DNA from: Marinobacter sp. AC-23
GTDB lineage: Bacteria; Pseudomonadota; Gammaproteobacteria; Pseudomonadales; Oleiphilaceae
Direction: 5' to 3'
Length of the DNA stretch: 64,000 nucleotides
NCBI RefSeq assembly: GCF_001858325.1
Contig: NZ_MBPP01000001.1
Coordinates: forward strand, 493,030 to 557,029
The notes below the pieces were generated by a model that was given only the letters and a program-made list of their open reading frames with translations, was not told the DNA's origin and made no database searches. This document shows, in pieces, positions 9,045 to 19,397 of the stretch. A program made the translations under genes and the position numbers. Every line of letters starts with the position of its first letter. Position 1 is the first letter of the stretch.

Positions 9045-10217
9045 TCAGTTCCGCTCCTTCAGTTTGAATACAGACAGTTTACCGCCATTTCCGAAAACCA
9101 TCAGGTTTCCGTTGGCCATGCGCTGCAATGGAACCCGCAGGCCATCACTGTCATAACTTTTTTGGCCTACGAGGCTTCCATCTTCCGCTGAAAGCAGGTG
9201 CAGGTAACCTTCATAATCGCCCACAACCAAATAGTTCTCGTAAACGGCTGGCTGGGTCAGTTGGCGCCAGGACAAACGATCCTGAAGCCAAAGCTCTCTG
9301 CGATCAGAGCCTCGGTAAGCAACCACATCGCCGTTTGCGGAAGACAGGTAAATGTTACCGCCTCCTACCATCGGCGCATGCAAACTCGACGCCTTACGGC
9401 TCCAGATTTCCTGGCCGGTACGGATATCAATCAGAGCAAGTTTACCTTGATAGCCAGAAACCATCACAGCGGTATCAAGAACCAGCGGCTGGCCGGCAAT
9501 ATCGACTAGCCTCTCAAGTTCTGTACGACCTTGAGGTTGCCCTACTTCATACTGCCAAAGAGGCTGGCCCGCATCGGCCGATAACGCAATGAGTTTGCCA
9601 TTGGAAAAAGAAGCAAGCACAACATCCCCCCCTACCAACGGGGCTGCAGCTGCTCGCAAAGAAAGCGCCGGTACCACACCATCGTACTGCCAGCGCTTCT
9701 CACCGGTTGCCGTGTCAAAGGCAAGAACTCGACCGTCAGTGGTCTGAGCGACTACCAGTGTCCCGTTTGACTGCGGGGCCGCCAAGGCTTCTGTAGGTAA
9801 GCCAATGCGCCAAAGCTCTCCACCGTCTTCACGGGAAAGAGCAATCAGATCCGCCTCACGGGTAACCAAATAAAGTTGGTTCTGGTCTCCGCCAACGCCG
9901 GCAAAGATCCTATCCTCCAGTTCTCGCTCCCAGCGCAGCTCCCCAGTCTCGGCATCCACCGCAACCAGTTCACCGTCAGCAGACGCCGCGTACACTGTAT
10001 CGCCAGCATTCAGGGGCGACAGATACAAAAATTCGTCGTCGTGCCCGTCTCCTACCGACATGCTCCAGACGGTGTCGAATTCCACCGTGCTGTCTACTTC
10101 AGGAACCGGCACCGGCTGTTCAAAGGTATCGGTTGTGCTGCAACCGGATACACCCAGTGCCGTTATCACGACTGAGAAAATGCCAGCCCGAACCAGCCCA
10201 TTACCAGTCAACCGCAT
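9045..10217 (-). CDS. bamB: Outer-membrane assembly lipoprotein BamB
   Basis: BamB is the beta-propeller lipoprotein of the BAM complex that inserts outer-membrane proteins. The 390-residue protein has a signal peptide and lipobox ending LGVSG before Cys26. Multiple PQQ-like beta-propeller repeats follow (for example AVDAETGELRWERELEDRI and AFDTATGEKRWQYDG). ATG 10217 was chosen over the in-frame TTG at 10220; it shares one base with the yfgM stop (TGATG), so translation is coupled. The gene lies between yfgM and der, the standard context. Confidence 0.95.
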   Translation of the reverse strand: MRLTGNGLVRAGIFSVVITALGVSGCSTTDTFEQPVPVPEVDSTVEFDTVWSMSVGDGHDDEFLYLSPLNAGDTVYAASADGELVAVDAETGELRWERELEDRIFAGVGGDQNQLYLVTREADLIALSREDGGELWRIGLPTEALAAPQSNGTLVVAQTTDGRVLAFDTATGEKRWQYDGVVPALSLRAAAAPLVGGDVVLASFSNGKLIALSADAGQPLWQYEVGQPQGRTELERLVDIAGQPLVLDTAVMVSGYQGKLALIDIRTGQEIWSRKASSLHAPMVGGGNIYLSSANGDVVAYRGSDRRELWLQDRLSWRQLTQPAVYENYLVVGDYEGYLHLLSAEDGSLVGQKSYDSDGLRVPLQRMANGNLMVFGNGGKLSVFKLKERN

Positions 10218-10882
10218 CAAGCCTCCTCTCCAACACCAAGGTCAGACAGCTTAAGCTCAAGAATCCCGCTACGGCCTTGCTGGCTCTGTTCACGGGCAGC
10301 CAAGTATGCATCCAGGGCACCTTTCTCATCGCCCTGGGCCAACAGAATGTCGCCACGCAGCTCGGAGAAAATTGCGGCAAACGCATCTGCGCTCTCCATG
10401 CTACCTGCAGCATCAATTGTCGCCAGTGCATCGTCATAACGCTCGCCAGAAAACTGAGCACGGGCAAGGCGATTGCGTACTACCATGGCCAGCGCTTTAT
10501 GCTCACCAGCTTTTTCCAGAGCCCACTGGAGTGAGGCAACGGCAGCTTCGGCATCGTTCTCTTCAATCAGTTGTTGACGAGCAAGAACCAGGTTGCCATA
10601 TACCGCATAGGTACTGTCGGTGTAATCATCGCGCAGAGTTTTCGCGACAAAAGCCACCGTTTCACCAGAGGTTTCGTCTGCCTCGTTGCCGAACGCATTT
10701 AACAGGGTTGCAAACTGGTTAGCGGCCTCGGTTCGCTGCTGATCCTGATGGTTTTGCCAGGCCTGCCAGCCAAATACAATGGCGAGGGCGGCACCGATAC
10801 CCATAAGCAGCGAGCTACCATTTCGCTTCCACCAATCCTTAATCGCTTGCACCTGTTCTTCTTCGGTGTTCAATTCCGCCAT
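10217..10882 (-). CDS. yfgM: YfgM-like inner-membrane TPR protein
   Basis: The 221-residue protein has a short cytoplasmic N-terminus (MAELNTEEEQVQAIKDWWKR), one transmembrane helix at about residues 24-42 and a periplasmic helical-repeat region matching the YfgM/TPR-21 family. In Escherichia coli YfgM binds the SecYEG translocon with the chaperone PpiD; the same role is inferred here from family and position. It overlaps the bamB start by one base and follows hisS by 42 bases. Confidence 0.9.
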   Translation of the reverse strand: MAELNTEEEQVQAIKDWWKRNGSSLLMGIGAALAIVFGWQAWQNHQDQQRTEAANQFATLLNAFGNEADETSGETVAFVAKTLRDDYTDSTYAVYGNLVLARQQLIEENDAEAAVASLQWALEKAGEHKALAMVVRNRLARAQFSGERYDDALATIDAAGSMESADAFAAIFSELRGDILLAQGDEKGALDAYLAAREQSQQGRSGILELKLSDLGVGEEA

Positions 10883-10924
10883 GTTGACTCCAGTAATGGT
10901 TTTTTAATTTTGTATTCGTACGAA

Positions 10925-12205
10925 TCAGCTCGCCAGGGCTTTCGTAAGCGTCGCTGCCAAATCACTCTGCGCCACGCTGCTTTGATCTTCGTCCGAACGC
11001 AGCGGTTTAACGACCGCCGTTGCATTCTCTAACTCATTGTCGCCCAAAATTACAGCGTATAGGGCACCACTTCTATCTGCTTTTTTCATCTGGCTTTTAA
11101 AGCTGCCGCCACCACAATGGCTTACAACCACTCGGCTCGGGAGTTCGGTGCGCAACGTTTCTGCAAGCGCCATTGCGGGCGCGACTGCGGCATCACCCAT
11201 GGCCGTCACATAAATATCTGCATTGCCATTGGCCTCTTCCGGCACCAAGCCAAGGGTGTCCAATAACAGAATGAGGCGTTCCAGCCCCATAGCAAAACCA
11301 ACAGCAGTGGTCGGCTTACCGCCAAGCTGCTCTACCAAGCCGTCGTAGCGGCCACCAGCACAAATTGTTCCCTGGGCGCCAAGGCTGTCAGTCACCCACT
11401 CGAACACAGTTTTGCCGTAGTAGTCGAGCCCTCGAACAAGAGCCGGGTTAACGGTGTAAGCAATACCTGCCGCATCCAGCAACTCTTTAAGCCGGCCAAA
11501 ATGCTCACGTGATTCTTCATCCAGATAGTTTTCCAGGCGGGGCGCGTCGATGAGTAACTTACGCGTGCCCGGGTCTTTGCTGTCCAGAATACGAAGCGGG
11601 TTGGTATCAAGGCGGCGCAGGCTGTCTGCATCAAGCTGCGTCTTGTACTGGGCCAGATACTCCACCAAGGCGCCGCGAAACTCTTTGCGCGCGGTTGATG
11701 AGCCGATGGAGTTGATTTCCAGGCGCGCATGCGTGCCCAACCCTAGCTCCTGCCAAAGCCTGGCCGTAAGAATCAGCAGTTCCGCATCAATATCCGGGCC
11801 TGGCATACCAAAGCATTCCACGCCAATCTGATGAAACTGACGATAACGCCCTTTTTGCGGACGCTCATGCCGGAACATAGGCCCGGTGTACCAAAGTCTG
11901 CGAGTCTGATTAAACAGTAAGCCGTGCTCTTCTGCCGCACGAACACACCCAGCCGTGCCTTCTGGCCGCAGGGTAAGGCTGTCACCGTTGCGATCTGCAA
12001 AGGTGTACATTTCTTTTTCTACGATGTCAGTCACTTCACCAATGGAGCGCTTGAACAGGTCAGTCTGTTCCACCACTGGCATGCGAATTTCCTGATAACC
12101 GTATTGCCGCAGCACTTTGCGCGCAGTGGATTCGACGAACTGCCAGATTGGTGTCTGTTCTGGCAGAATATCGTTCATCCCGCGTATTGCCTGAATCTTA
12201 GCCAA
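10925..12205 (-). CDS. hisS: Histidyl-tRNA synthetase
   Basis: It charges tRNA-His in the cytosol. The class II synthetase signatures are all present in 426 residues: motif 2 as [20 protein letters not shown] at 111-130, LRPEGTA at 79-85, and the histidine-specific [13 protein letters not shown] at 258-270. A C-terminal anticodon-binding domain ends TLTKALAS. The start is a TTG at 12205, with AAGGG 6 bases upstream. It gives [17 protein letters not shown], the family-typical beginning; the next ATG (12178) would cut into that conserved start. Confidence 0.96.
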   Translation of the reverse strand: MAKIQAIRGMNDILPEQTPIWQFVESTARKVLRQYGYQEIRMPVVEQTDLFKRSIGEVTDIVEKEMYTFADRNGDSLTLRPEGTAGCVRAAEEHGLLFNQTRRLWYTGPMFRHERPQKGRYRQFHQIGVECFGMPGPDIDAELLILTARLWQELGLGTHARLEINSIGSSTARKEFRGALVEYLAQYKTQLDADSLRRLDTNPLRILDSKDPGTRKLLIDAPRLENYLDEESREHFGRLKELLDAAGIAYTVNPALVRGLDYYGKTVFEWVTDSLGAQGTICAGGRYDGLVEQLGGKPTTAVGFAMGLERLILLLDTLGLVPEEANGNADIYVTAMGDAAVAPAMALAETLRTELPSRVVVSHCGGGSFKSQMKKADRSGALYAVILGDNELENATAVVKPLRSDEDQSSVAQSDLAATLTKALAS

Positions 12206-12258
12206 TGTAAACCCTTAGTTCTTTCTGGATAATCATGCCGGACCGAGGAGTTAACCGA

Positions 12259-13376
12259 TCACTTGCCTGAACGCACAATAATGGCAGCTTCCTGCTCTTT
12301 ACGGCGTGCGATCTCTTCCCGGACAAGCCGCTCAAGATCATCAGTAAGATTGGCATTATCAAGTTTTTGGTTCGGCTTACCCGCCCTGTAAAACAGGTTT
12401 TTAGGGCTTCCACCGGTCAGCCCAATATCCGCCACTTTGGCTTCACCTGGACCATTCACAATGCAGCCGATAATAGCGACGTCCAGAGCTTCTTTTACAT
12501 CTTCAAGCCGAACTTCGAGGTCGTTCATGGTCTGAATCACATCAAAATTCTGGCGTGAGCAGCTAGGGCAGGCAATAAAATTAATACCACGGCTTCGCAG
12601 CCGCAGACTTTTTAGAATATCGAAACCTACTTTGATTTCCTGGACCGGATCCGCTGCCAAAGAAACCCGGATTGTGTCGCCAATGCCGTCCATCAACAAC
12701 ATACCAAGGCCAATGGATGACTTAACCGTGCCTGATCGCAGGCCACCGGCTTCGGTGATACCAAGGTGCAGGGGTTGATCAATCTGGGTCGCAATTTGGC
12801 GATACGCGGCCACAGTCATGAAAACCTCTGAGGCTTTCAGGCTGACTTTGAATTCCTGAAAATCGTGCCGGTCCAGAATGTCGATATGACGCATCGCAGA
12901 CTCAACCAATGCTTCGTGTGTAGGCTCACCGTATTTGCGCTGAAGATCTTTTTCCAACGAGCCGGCATTTACGCCGATACGCATAGGAATGCCACGATCA
13001 CGGCACGCACTGATCACCGCACTCACCCGGTCTTCGCGGCCAATATTGCCTGGATTAATCCGCAGGCAATCCACTCCCAGTTCAGCTACCCGTAGTGCTA
13101 TTTTATGGTCAAAATGGATATCGGCTACCAAGGGAAGGGACACCCGCTCGCGTATCTTGCCGAAAGCATCCGCTGCCTCCATTGAAGGTACTGACACTCT
13201 TACTATATCGGCACCCGCATCCTGCAGCGCAGTGATCTGACCCACCGTTGCGTCTACATCGCAGGTGTTAGTGTTTGTCATGCTCTGCACCGCGATTGGC
13301 GCATCGCCACCAACGGGTACGTCCCTACCATGATCTGGCGGGATTTGCGTCTCTTGATCGGGGATTCCTGTTTCAT
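12259..13376 (-). CDS. ispG: IspG (GcpE) MEP-pathway [4Fe-4S] enzyme, frameshifted at N-terminus
   Basis: It reduces methylerythritol cyclodiphosphate to HMBDP in non-mevalonate isoprenoid synthesis. The main frame (12259-13290) contains VQSMTNTNT, the TIM-barrel region and the cluster ligands in FIACPSCSR and [12 protein letters not shown]. The start of the protein is in another frame: ATG 13376 gives [18 protein letters not shown]. Adding one base at about 13320 (ACGTAC to ACGGTAC on the coding strand) joins them as ..[17 protein letters not shown].., giving 372 residues, the normal length. The upstream gene is rodZ, 36 bases away. An essential enzyme broken this way points to sequence error. 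Confidence 0.93.
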
Positions 13377-13412
13377 TTGCTTATGACCGAAATAGATAAA
13401 TGCAAAAAGTGT

Positions 13413-14354
13413 TCAGATTGTCAGCGTGAACTCAGAGCGATTATTCACCGCCGGAAAATCGCTAATGTCCACAGTCTCGCCCTGAAAGCGAATTGTTTTG
13501 ACGGTGTTTACCGCGCCGATAACCACATTCAAAGGCGCTTTACCTGATACTTCGAGCCGCTCTCCAGCTCTTTTCATAGTGCTTGTCAGGCGATTTCCGC
13601 TGGCATCACGAACCTGTACCCAGCAATCACCGGTAAACACTATTTCCAGCTTGCCCGCTACAGGGCTGAGCGCTTCACTTACCGGCGGCTGAGCCAGAGC
13701 GGGCTCGGTGGTTTGAGCAACAACCGGTATCTGATCGTCTACTAATTCTTCAGGTGGAGCGGAAGCAGCATGCTCATCTGAAGACACCGCGCCGACATTG
13801 TCTGGCTCATTGTTAAAACCACCATCACCCGTCGCTATCTGCATGCCCGATTCGTCCACTGACTCATTGGCATCAACCTGCTGTTCGGATTCAACCGCTG
13901 CTGAGCGATCCGCCACGGCCTCTCCATTACCAAGCTTCGGCAAAACAAACATAACAACCAACGCACCAACAATCACAGCCACGGCAACTAACAAAAACAA
14001 CTTGGCAATCCTGCGCTTTTTGCGCCTGCGACGCTCAAGGTCCACCAACGGGTTTGCCTCCAGCTCGCGTTCCTTTTGCAAACGAGCGGGTTCAAGCTCC
14101 AGGTTCAGTTCCGCAATAATTGCGTCTCCATCAAGACCAACCTGCTTCGCATAGGCCCGAGCGTAACCTTTAAGGAACAGCTCGCTGTCAATCTGGTCGT
14201 ATTCTCCGTTTTCAATGGACTGGATAATACCGTTTCTCAAATGCTGCGCATCAGCAATCTGAGAAACACTCAGCCCAAGTTTCTCTCTTGCCTGCTTCAA
14301 CTGCTGGCCAACGGGCTTGTTCGCTACGGTTTGTTGAGTGTCATCACTTGTCAT
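13413..14354 (-). CDS. rodZ: Cell-shape protein RodZ
   Basis: RodZ links the MreB cytoskeleton to the elongation machinery. The 313-residue protein has the layout of the family. A cytoplasmic Cro/CI-type helix-turn-helix covers about residues 14-80 (LKQAREKLGLSVSQIADA), followed by a basic linker (RRRRKKRR) and a single transmembrane helix at 116-138. A low-complexity periplasmic stretch rich in Glu, Asp and Val and a C-terminal beta domain (DUF4115, ..EIVFTGDCWVQVRDASG..) end the protein. ATG 14354 overlaps the pilW stop by 11 bases. Confidence 0.93.
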   Translation of the reverse strand: MTSDDTQQTVANKPVGQQLKQAREKLGLSVSQIADAQHLRNGIIQSIENGEYDQIDSELFLKGYARAYAKQVGLDGDAIIAELNLELEPARLQKERELEANPLVDLERRRRKKRRIAKLFLLVAVAVIVGALVVMFVLPKLGNGEAVADRSAAVESEQQVDANESVDESGMQIATGDGGFNNEPDNVGAVSSDEHAASAPPEELVDDQIPVVAQTTEPALAQPPVSEALSPVAGKLEIVFTGDCWVQVRDASGNRLTSTMKRAGERLEVSGKAPLNVVIGAVNTVKTIRFQGETVDISDFPAVNNRSEFTLTI

Positions 14355-15159
14355 TAGAAATCAGCGCCTTGTATTGTTGGTACTCTACTGACTCCGGGAA
14401 ATTATTCTTTAACTGCAACACCAGGCTAGCTTCCTGGTTTCCATCCCCAAAGTGCCGCGCGATTCTAATGCCTGTTAGCAGACTCTCAGGGGAGTGTTGC
14501 AGGCGTTCGCTTCTCTGCATGATTTGTATCAGCCGATCATAATGGCGCGCAGCGCCAGCAATATCGCCAGATTCCACCATAACCCGGGAAAGTGAAAGTA
14601 ACGAACGAGCATCGCCGCGAGTCAACTCAGTTGCGCGACGATAGGAGACAGCAGCTTCTGCCTTAAGACCAAGACGCTCCTGTGTCATACCAAGATTGTA
14701 GAAAACAGAACCACGATCTTTGTAATTGGTATCCTTGGATGCGGCCAGAAACTGGTCACGGGATTCTTTCAGGCGTCCTTGGGAATAAAGAAATGCACCG
14801 TAATACACTCTGCCACGGGTGTAACTGGGGTCGTTGGACACAGCTTGTTTGAAACTTTCTTCTGCAAGTTCCGCATCACCGTCGCTATTGTAGATGAGCC
14901 CGAACGCGGCAAGCGCCTGCGGGCTATCTGGATCAAGTTCAAGAGCGCGATCCAAGTGGTGCCGGGCCCGTTCGGTATTGCCTTGGCCGATATAAGCGGT
15001 GGCAAGCTGAACGTAGTTGTCGATAGCTTTCTGCTCATCGGCTTCGCGGGTGAAGCGGCTATCCGTTGTGGTAACACACCCGGAAATAAAGAGAGCGACC
15101 AGCAAGGTTGCTACCGCAGCAAAATATCCATTTACCGATTTCATAGCCACAGATTGCAT
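14344..15159 (-). CDS. pilW: Type IV pilus biogenesis lipoprotein PilW/PilF
   Basis: It is the outer-membrane pilotin needed for assembly of the PilQ secretin in type IV pili. The signal peptide ends in a lipobox FISG before Cys28, and the mature part is built of TPR repeats (YVQLATAYIGQGNTERARHH, AAFGLIYNSDGDAELAEESF and so on). The length of 271 residues is a little above the usual 250. The start could be ATG 15159, which sits very close to a GAGG, or the in-frame ATG 15144. It follows rlmN and precedes rodZ, the common order in pseudomonads. Confidence 0.9.
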   Translation of the reverse strand: MQSVAMKSVNGYFAAVATLLVALFISGCVTTTDSRFTREADEQKAIDNYVQLATAYIGQGNTERARHHLDRALELDPDSPQALAAFGLIYNSDGDAELAEESFKQAVSNDPSYTRGRVYYGAFLYSQGRLKESRDQFLAASKDTNYKDRGSVFYNLGMTQERLGLKAEAAVSYRRATELTRGDARSLLSLSRVMVESGDIAGAARHYDRLIQIMQRSERLQHSPESLLTGIRIARHFGDGNQEASLVLQLKNNFPESVEYQQYKALISNDK

Positions 15160-15193
15160 TCCTCGCAGGTTAAAAAAAACAGCAAGCGCCCGC

Positions 15194-16306
15194 TCAAGGA
15201 TTCACTTGCTGAACATTAATGTATCGCTGACTTCTGCGGGTGCGATCCTCTACCTGGCCAACGAGCTGGCCACAAGCAGCATCAATATCATCGCCACGGG
15301 GCGTTCTGATTGTCGCGACATAACCGGCTTCGTTCAGCACAGCTTGAAAACGCCGGGTAGCGTTGGTGCTAGGCCGACGAAAATCACTTTCGGGGAACGG
15401 ATTAAAGGGGATAAGGTTGATCTTACATGGAAGATCCCGAAGCAGCTCAGCAAGCTCGTGAGCGTGCTCTGGTTTATCGTTCATCCCCTCAATAACCGTG
15501 TACTCAATCGTCGCTTTGCGCTTTTCGGGCAAACGGCTGAAATAGCGTTTCGTTGCCGCCAGAAGTTCCGCAATCGGATACTTCTTATTGAGCGGAACCA
15601 GCTTGTTCCTCAACTCATCATTGGGGGCATGCAGCGAAATGGCCAGTGAAACATCGGTAACTTCGGCTAGCTTATCAATAGCCGGAACAACACCGGAGGT
15701 ACTCAGCGTAACTCGACGCTTGGAGATGCCATATGCGAGGTCTTCCATCATCAGATTCATCGCATCCACAACGTTGTCAAAGTTCATCAGAGGCTCTCCC
15801 ATCCCCATCATAACAACGTTGGTGATTGGCCGTTCAGGGCCTGGCTCAAATGGCATAAACGCCTTTCGCGCAACCCATACCTGCCCGATAATCTCTGCTG
15901 CAGTCAGGTTACGGTTAAAGCCACGCTTGCCCGTTGAGCAGAAGGTACAGTCAAGGGTGCAACCGATTTGCGAGGAGACACACAACGTACCCCGTTCGCC
16001 ATCTGGGATTAGCACAGTCTCTACACTGTTGCCGTTATCCATGCGCATGACCCACTTACGGGTGCCGTCTTTTGACGTTTCGTCATAGACAACTTCCGGG
16101 CCATGAATCACGGCCACTTGCTTGAGCTTTTCCCGCAGGGGTTTACTCACATTAGTCATTTGATCGAAGTCATCCACACCACGCTGATGCATCCACTGCA
16201 GCAACTGAGTGGCGCGAAAGCGCTTTTCTCCCAAGGTTTCAAAGTACGCCTCAAGCTTATCTCTCGGCATCCCCAGAAGGTTGGTTTTTTCAGCGGCCGC
16301 TGTCAT
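15194..16306 (-). CDS. rlmN: Dual-specificity rRNA/tRNA methyltransferase RlmN
   Basis: A radical-SAM enzyme that methylates C2 of A2503 in 23S rRNA and A37 in some tRNAs. The cluster motif CxxxCxxC is C116, C120 and C123 (GCTLDCTFC). Further family blocks are [29 protein letters not shown] and [10 protein letters not shown]. The C-terminus keeps the second catalytic cysteine in AACGQL. ATG 16306 is preceded by GAGG at 7 bases and gives 370 residues; the frame is open to 16372 but that extension ([13 protein letters not shown]..) reads through the ndk end. Confidence 0.95.
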   Translation of the reverse strand: MTAAAEKTNLLGMPRDKLEAYFETLGEKRFRATQLLQWMHQRGVDDFDQMTNVSKPLREKLKQVAVIHGPEVVYDETSKDGTRKWVMRMDNGNSVETVLIPDGERGTLCVSSQIGCTLDCTFCSTGKRGFNRNLTAAEIIGQVWVARKAFMPFEPGPERPITNVVMMGMGEPLMNFDNVVDAMNLMMEDLAYGISKRRVTLSTSGVVPAIDKLAEVTDVSLAISLHAPNDELRNKLVPLNKKYPIAELLAATKRYFSRLPEKRKATIEYTVIEGMNDKPEHAHELAELLRDLPCKINLIPFNPFPESDFRRPSTNATRRFQAVLNEAGYVATIRTPRGDDIDAACGQLVGQVEDRTRRSQRYINVQQVNP

Positions 16307-16368
16307 TTTATAACCTCGATCAAATAACCAATGCGGGGGCTGCCGGCGGCAGCCCCCGACCAACAAAA

Positions 16369-16797
16369 TCAACCGCGTGGGCAGATTTCGTTGTCATTGA
16401 AAAAATAGGCGATTTCACGCTCTGCAGACTCTGCAGAATCAGAACCGTGTGCCGCGTTGGCATCGATTGATGTAGCGAAATCAGCGCGGATTGTTCCAGC
16501 TTCAGCTTCCTTCGGGTTAGTAGCACCCATCAGGTCACGATTCTTCAGGATGGCGCCTTCGCCTTCCAGAACCTGAACGACAACGGGCCCGGACGTCATG
16601 AACGCAACCAGGTCGTTAAAGAACGGACGCTCTTTGTGCTCAGCGTAAAAGCCTTCCGCCTGCTCCTGAGTAAGATGCATCATGCGTGAAGCGACGATGT
16701 TCAAGCCAGCCTTCTCGAAACGGCTGTAAATTTCACCGATGACATTCTTTGCAACAGCATCGGGCTTGATAATGGAAAACGTACGTTCATTAGCCAT
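16369..16797 (-). CDS. ndk: Nucleoside diphosphate kinase
   Basis: It balances the NTP and dNTP pools by phosphate transfer through a phosphohistidine. At 142 residues it has the exact family size, with [12 protein letters not shown] at the start and the active histidine H117 in [11 protein letters not shown] 16797 has GGAGA just upstream. It stands between iscS and rlmN; in Pseudomonas the iscU-iscA-hscBA-fdx genes lie between iscS and ndk, but here only about 80 bases separate them. Confidence 0.97.
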   Translation of the reverse strand: MANERTFSIIKPDAVAKNVIGEIYSRFEKAGLNIVASRMMHLTQEQAEGFYAEHKERPFFNDLVAFMTSGPVVVQVLEGEGAILKNRDLMGATNPKEAEAGTIRADFATSIDANAAHGSDSAESAEREIAYFFNDNEICPRG

Positions 16798-16879
16798 GGT
16801 ATTTCTCCAGTAGGGTTTAGGTTAATAGGGTACGGGTAAATTTCAGGCCTGAGATTATACGCAGTCGAAGGCCCACTGC

Positions 16880-18028
16880 CTACCGCACTGCACGAAGGCG
16901 GGTAACCACATCAACAATTTGCGCGCTGGCAAAGATGATTTCATCCGCAGTTGTGTAGCGCCCTATTGAAAAACGCAATGCGCGATGTGCCACTTCATCG
17001 CTTAACCCGATACCACGGAGCACATAAGACGACTCTACCGCAGCAGAAGCGCAAGCGGAGCCGGAGGAGACTGCCAGATCCCTAAGACCCAGCATCATAG
17101 ATTCCGCATCCACACCTTCAAATGAAAGGTTGATAATTCCCGGAACACGAAACATCTCCGAACCGTTGAGGGTTACCCCAGACAGCCCACTCAAGCCTTT
17201 CAGGAAAGACGCACGCAAGCCTTCCAGGTGCCCGATCTCACTCTCAAGAGAAGATTCGGCGATCGCGAACGCTTTACCCATTCCCGCAATTTGGTGGGTT
17301 GGCAAGGTTCCTGAACGCATACCCCGCTCATGACCACCACCATGAATCTGAGCATTTATACGCACATCTGGCGAACGCCGGACATAAAGCGCGCCCACAC
17401 CCTTGGGGCCGTATACTTTATGGCCGGAAAGAGACAACAGATCCACAGGCATGGCAGTCACATCTATGGGTAGCTTACCAGCGGCCTGAGCAGCGTCTAC
17501 ATGAAATAGCACGCCACGGCTCCGAAGCTCTGCGCCTATAGCGGCCGTATCGGTGACACTGCCTAATTCATTATTTACCAGCATCAGGCTGACAAGAACG
17601 GTTTCTGGTTTTAGCGCTTCAAATACCTGCTCTGGCTGTATGCGACCATCGCGACCAGGCTTTAGCCAAGTCACTTCAGCACCTTGCGCCTCTAGCCACT
17701 TGCACGTATCAACAACCGCTTTGTGCTCAATTGTGGAGGTTATGAGGTGTGCGTTGTCACGACCGGCCACCGCACCCTTAATAGCCAGGTTATCGGATTC
17801 GGTTGCACCAGACGTCCAGACAATTTCGCGGGGATCGGCGTGAATCAATCTTGCGACCTGGCTCCGAGCTGATTCGACTGCAGCTTCCGCTTGCCAACCG
17901 AACCCGTGCGACCGTGAGGCCGGATTGCCAAAAAAGCCATCCGGAGTCAGGTACTTGATCATCTCATCAGCGACAGCGGGGTCAACGGGTGTTGTTGCCG
18001 CGTAATCGAGGTATACAGGCTTTTTCAT
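16880..18028 (-). CDS. iscS: Cysteine desulfurase IscS, short C-terminus
   Basis: A PLP enzyme that takes sulfur from cysteine for Fe-S clusters and thiolated tRNA. The 382 residues are clearly of IscS type: [29 protein letters not shown] (H102), the PLP lysine K204 in [10 protein letters not shown] and the catalytic cysteine C326 in SSGSACASA. It ends at ..[11 protein letters not shown] and lacks roughly the last 20 residues of E. coli IscS (404 residues), a tail known to contact IscU. No iscU lies downstream; ndk follows. No frame near the stop resembles the missing tail, so the shortening does not look like a frameshift. Confidence 0.92.
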   Translation of the reverse strand: MKKPVYLDYAATTPVDPAVADEMIKYLTPDGFFGNPASRSHGFGWQAEAAVESARSQVARLIHADPREIVWTSGATESDNLAIKGAVAGRDNAHLITSTIEHKAVVDTCKWLEAQGAEVTWLKPGRDGRIQPEQVFEALKPETVLVSLMLVNNELGSVTDTAAIGAELRSRGVLFHVDAAQAAGKLPIDVTAMPVDLLSLSGHKVYGPKGVGALYVRRSPDVRINAQIHGGGHERGMRSGTLPTHQIAGMGKAFAIAESSLESEIGHLEGLRASFLKGLSGLSGVTLNGSEMFRVPGIINLSFEGVDAESMMLGLRDLAVSSGSACASAAVESSYVLRGIGLSDEVAHRALRFSIGRYTTADEIIFASAQIVDVVTRLRAVR

Positions 18029-18046
18029 AGAATACAGGAGCTTGAT

Positions 18047-18547
18047 TCAGGCGGGCGCCTGATCGATAGTCAGACGCTCGGTATTAATCGTGTCGGAATC
18101 GCCTTCAGACTGACGGCGGTTCTGTCGGTCCGCAACTTGGCGGATTTCATGTCTTAGCATCAGATCCCCAAGACTAATCCCGCTGAGGAACTGATGAATC
18201 TGATCACTCAGATCGGACCATAGATGATGGGTCAGGCATTTTTCACCATTTTGGCAATCACCTTTATTTCCACATCGGGTCGTATCGAGAGACTCATTCA
18301 CCGCATCAACAACATCCGCAATGTAGATATCGGCTGCACCCCGGCTCAGATGGTAACCACCACCAGGCCCGCGAATGCTAGCGACCAGGTCACGACGACG
18401 AAGACGTGAGAAAAGCTGCTCCAGATAGGAAAGCGATATCTCCTGACGGGCTGAAATATCCGCAAGAGTTACGGGCCCCTGCCCCCCATGGAGAGCAAGA
18501 TCCAGCATGGCCGTAACAGCGTAGCGGCCTTTGGTAGTCAACTTCAT
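18047..18547 (-). CDS. iscR: Fe-S cluster regulator IscR
   Basis: An Rrf2-family winged-helix repressor that senses Fe-S cluster supply through a [2Fe-2S] cluster. In 166 residues it keeps the DNA-binding part ([20 protein letters not shown]) and the exact cluster ligands C92, C98, C104 and H107 ([20 protein letters not shown]). It lies 18 bases before iscS, and its promoter carries two IscR-type sites, so autoregulation is likely. Only iscS of the usual isc operon follows. Confidence 0.95.
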   Translation of the reverse strand: MKLTTKGRYAVTAMLDLALHGGQGPVTLADISARQEISLSYLEQLFSRLRRRDLVASIRGPGGGYHLSRGAADIYIADVVDAVNESLDTTRCGNKGDCQNGEKCLTHHLWSDLSDQIHQFLSGISLGDLMLRHEIRQVADRQNRRQSEGDSDTINTERLTIDQAPA

Positions 18548-18570
18548 GGCATCAGCCCGTGATGGGATTG

Positions 18571-18623
18571 AATCTCAGTATGAGAAGTCGAGTATGAATT
18601 GACCAAGTAATTCAGTCAAGTAT
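18571..18623 (-). promoter_or_regulatory. iscR promoter with two IscR type-1-like sites
   Basis: On the minus strand a -35 TTGACT (18614-18619) and a -10 CATACT (18591-18596) are spaced by 17 bases. A site at 18599-18623 matches the published type-1 IscR consensus at 20 of 25 positions by my count, with a perfect left half (ATACTTGACT), and overlaps the -35. A second site at 18571-18595 starts ATACTCGACT, again a perfect left half but with a poorer right half. The tandem layout resembles the E. coli iscR promoter. Confidence 0.75.
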
Positions 18624-19397
18624 TCAGCCGCGATCCTCGCTTTCATCACGCACGCAGTCAAAGTCATCTTCATCCAGAACCGGCAAATCACCGTTCTGGT
18701 ATTCGCTGTTAACCTTCCGAAGCGCCTGACACATATTCTCAAGGCGCTCATCCACCGCATGCATGTGGTCAAGCAGTGCGCGTACAGAACGAGCCACCGG
18801 GTCAGGCATCTCCTCGGTTACACCGTAGGCATCGAAGCCCATGCGCTCCTCCATAACCTTGCGACGGGCATCGTCTTCCGATTTCTGCCTCACAATGATT
18901 CTGCCTGGGATACCCACAACCGTAGCGCCAGCGGGAACGGCCTTGGTAACCACGGAATTCGAGCCGATTTTGGCACCTTCACCCACTTCAAAAGGCCCCA
19001 GTATTTTTGCGCCGGCACCCACAACCACGCCATCGCCAATAGTAGGGTGGCGTTTGCCTTTATTCCAACTGGTGCCGCCAAGGGTGACACCCTGGTACAA
19101 GGTAACGTCGTCGCCAATAACAGCTGTTTCGCCAATAACCACACCCATGCCATGGTCAATAAAAAACCGCCGACCTATCGTGGCTCCCGGGTGTATTTCT
19201 ATACCTGTAAGCCACCGAGTCAACGTGGAGATGGTACGAGCTAGCCACTTAAACCCGGCATTCCACAACCAATGGGAAAACCGATGAATTAACAGAGCGT
19301 GAAGCCCAGGATAATTCGTCAAAACTTCAAAGGTATTTCGGGCAGCCGGATCCCGATGAAAAACGCTTTTAATGTCTTCACGCAAATGCCTAAACAT
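18624..19397 (-). CDS. cysE: Serine O-acetyltransferase
   Basis: It acetylates serine, the first committed step of cysteine synthesis. The protein has the N-terminal helical SAT domain ([20 protein letters not shown]) and left-handed beta-helix hexapeptide repeats carrying the active [11 protein letters not shown] and [17 protein letters not shown] blocks. About 75 residues follow the beta-helix, including an acidic C-terminal tail. ATG 19397 gives 257 residues; ATG 19403 is two codons earlier, and the frame is open further upstream only because it overlaps trmJ. Its position before iscR, which supplies the cysteine-using desulfurase pair, is the usual one. Confidence 0.95.
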   Translation of the reverse strand: MFRHLREDIKSVFHRDPAARNTFEVLTNYPGLHALLIHRFSHWLWNAGFKWLARTISTLTRWLTGIEIHPGATIGRRFFIDHGMGVVIGETAVIGDDVTLYQGVTLGGTSWNKGKRHPTIGDGVVVGAGAKILGPFEVGEGAKIGSNSVVTKAVPAGATVVGIPGRIIVRQKSEDDARRKVMEERMGFDAYGVTEEMPDPVARSVRALLDHMHAVDERLENMCQALRKVNSEYQNGDLPVLDEDDFDCVRDESEDRG

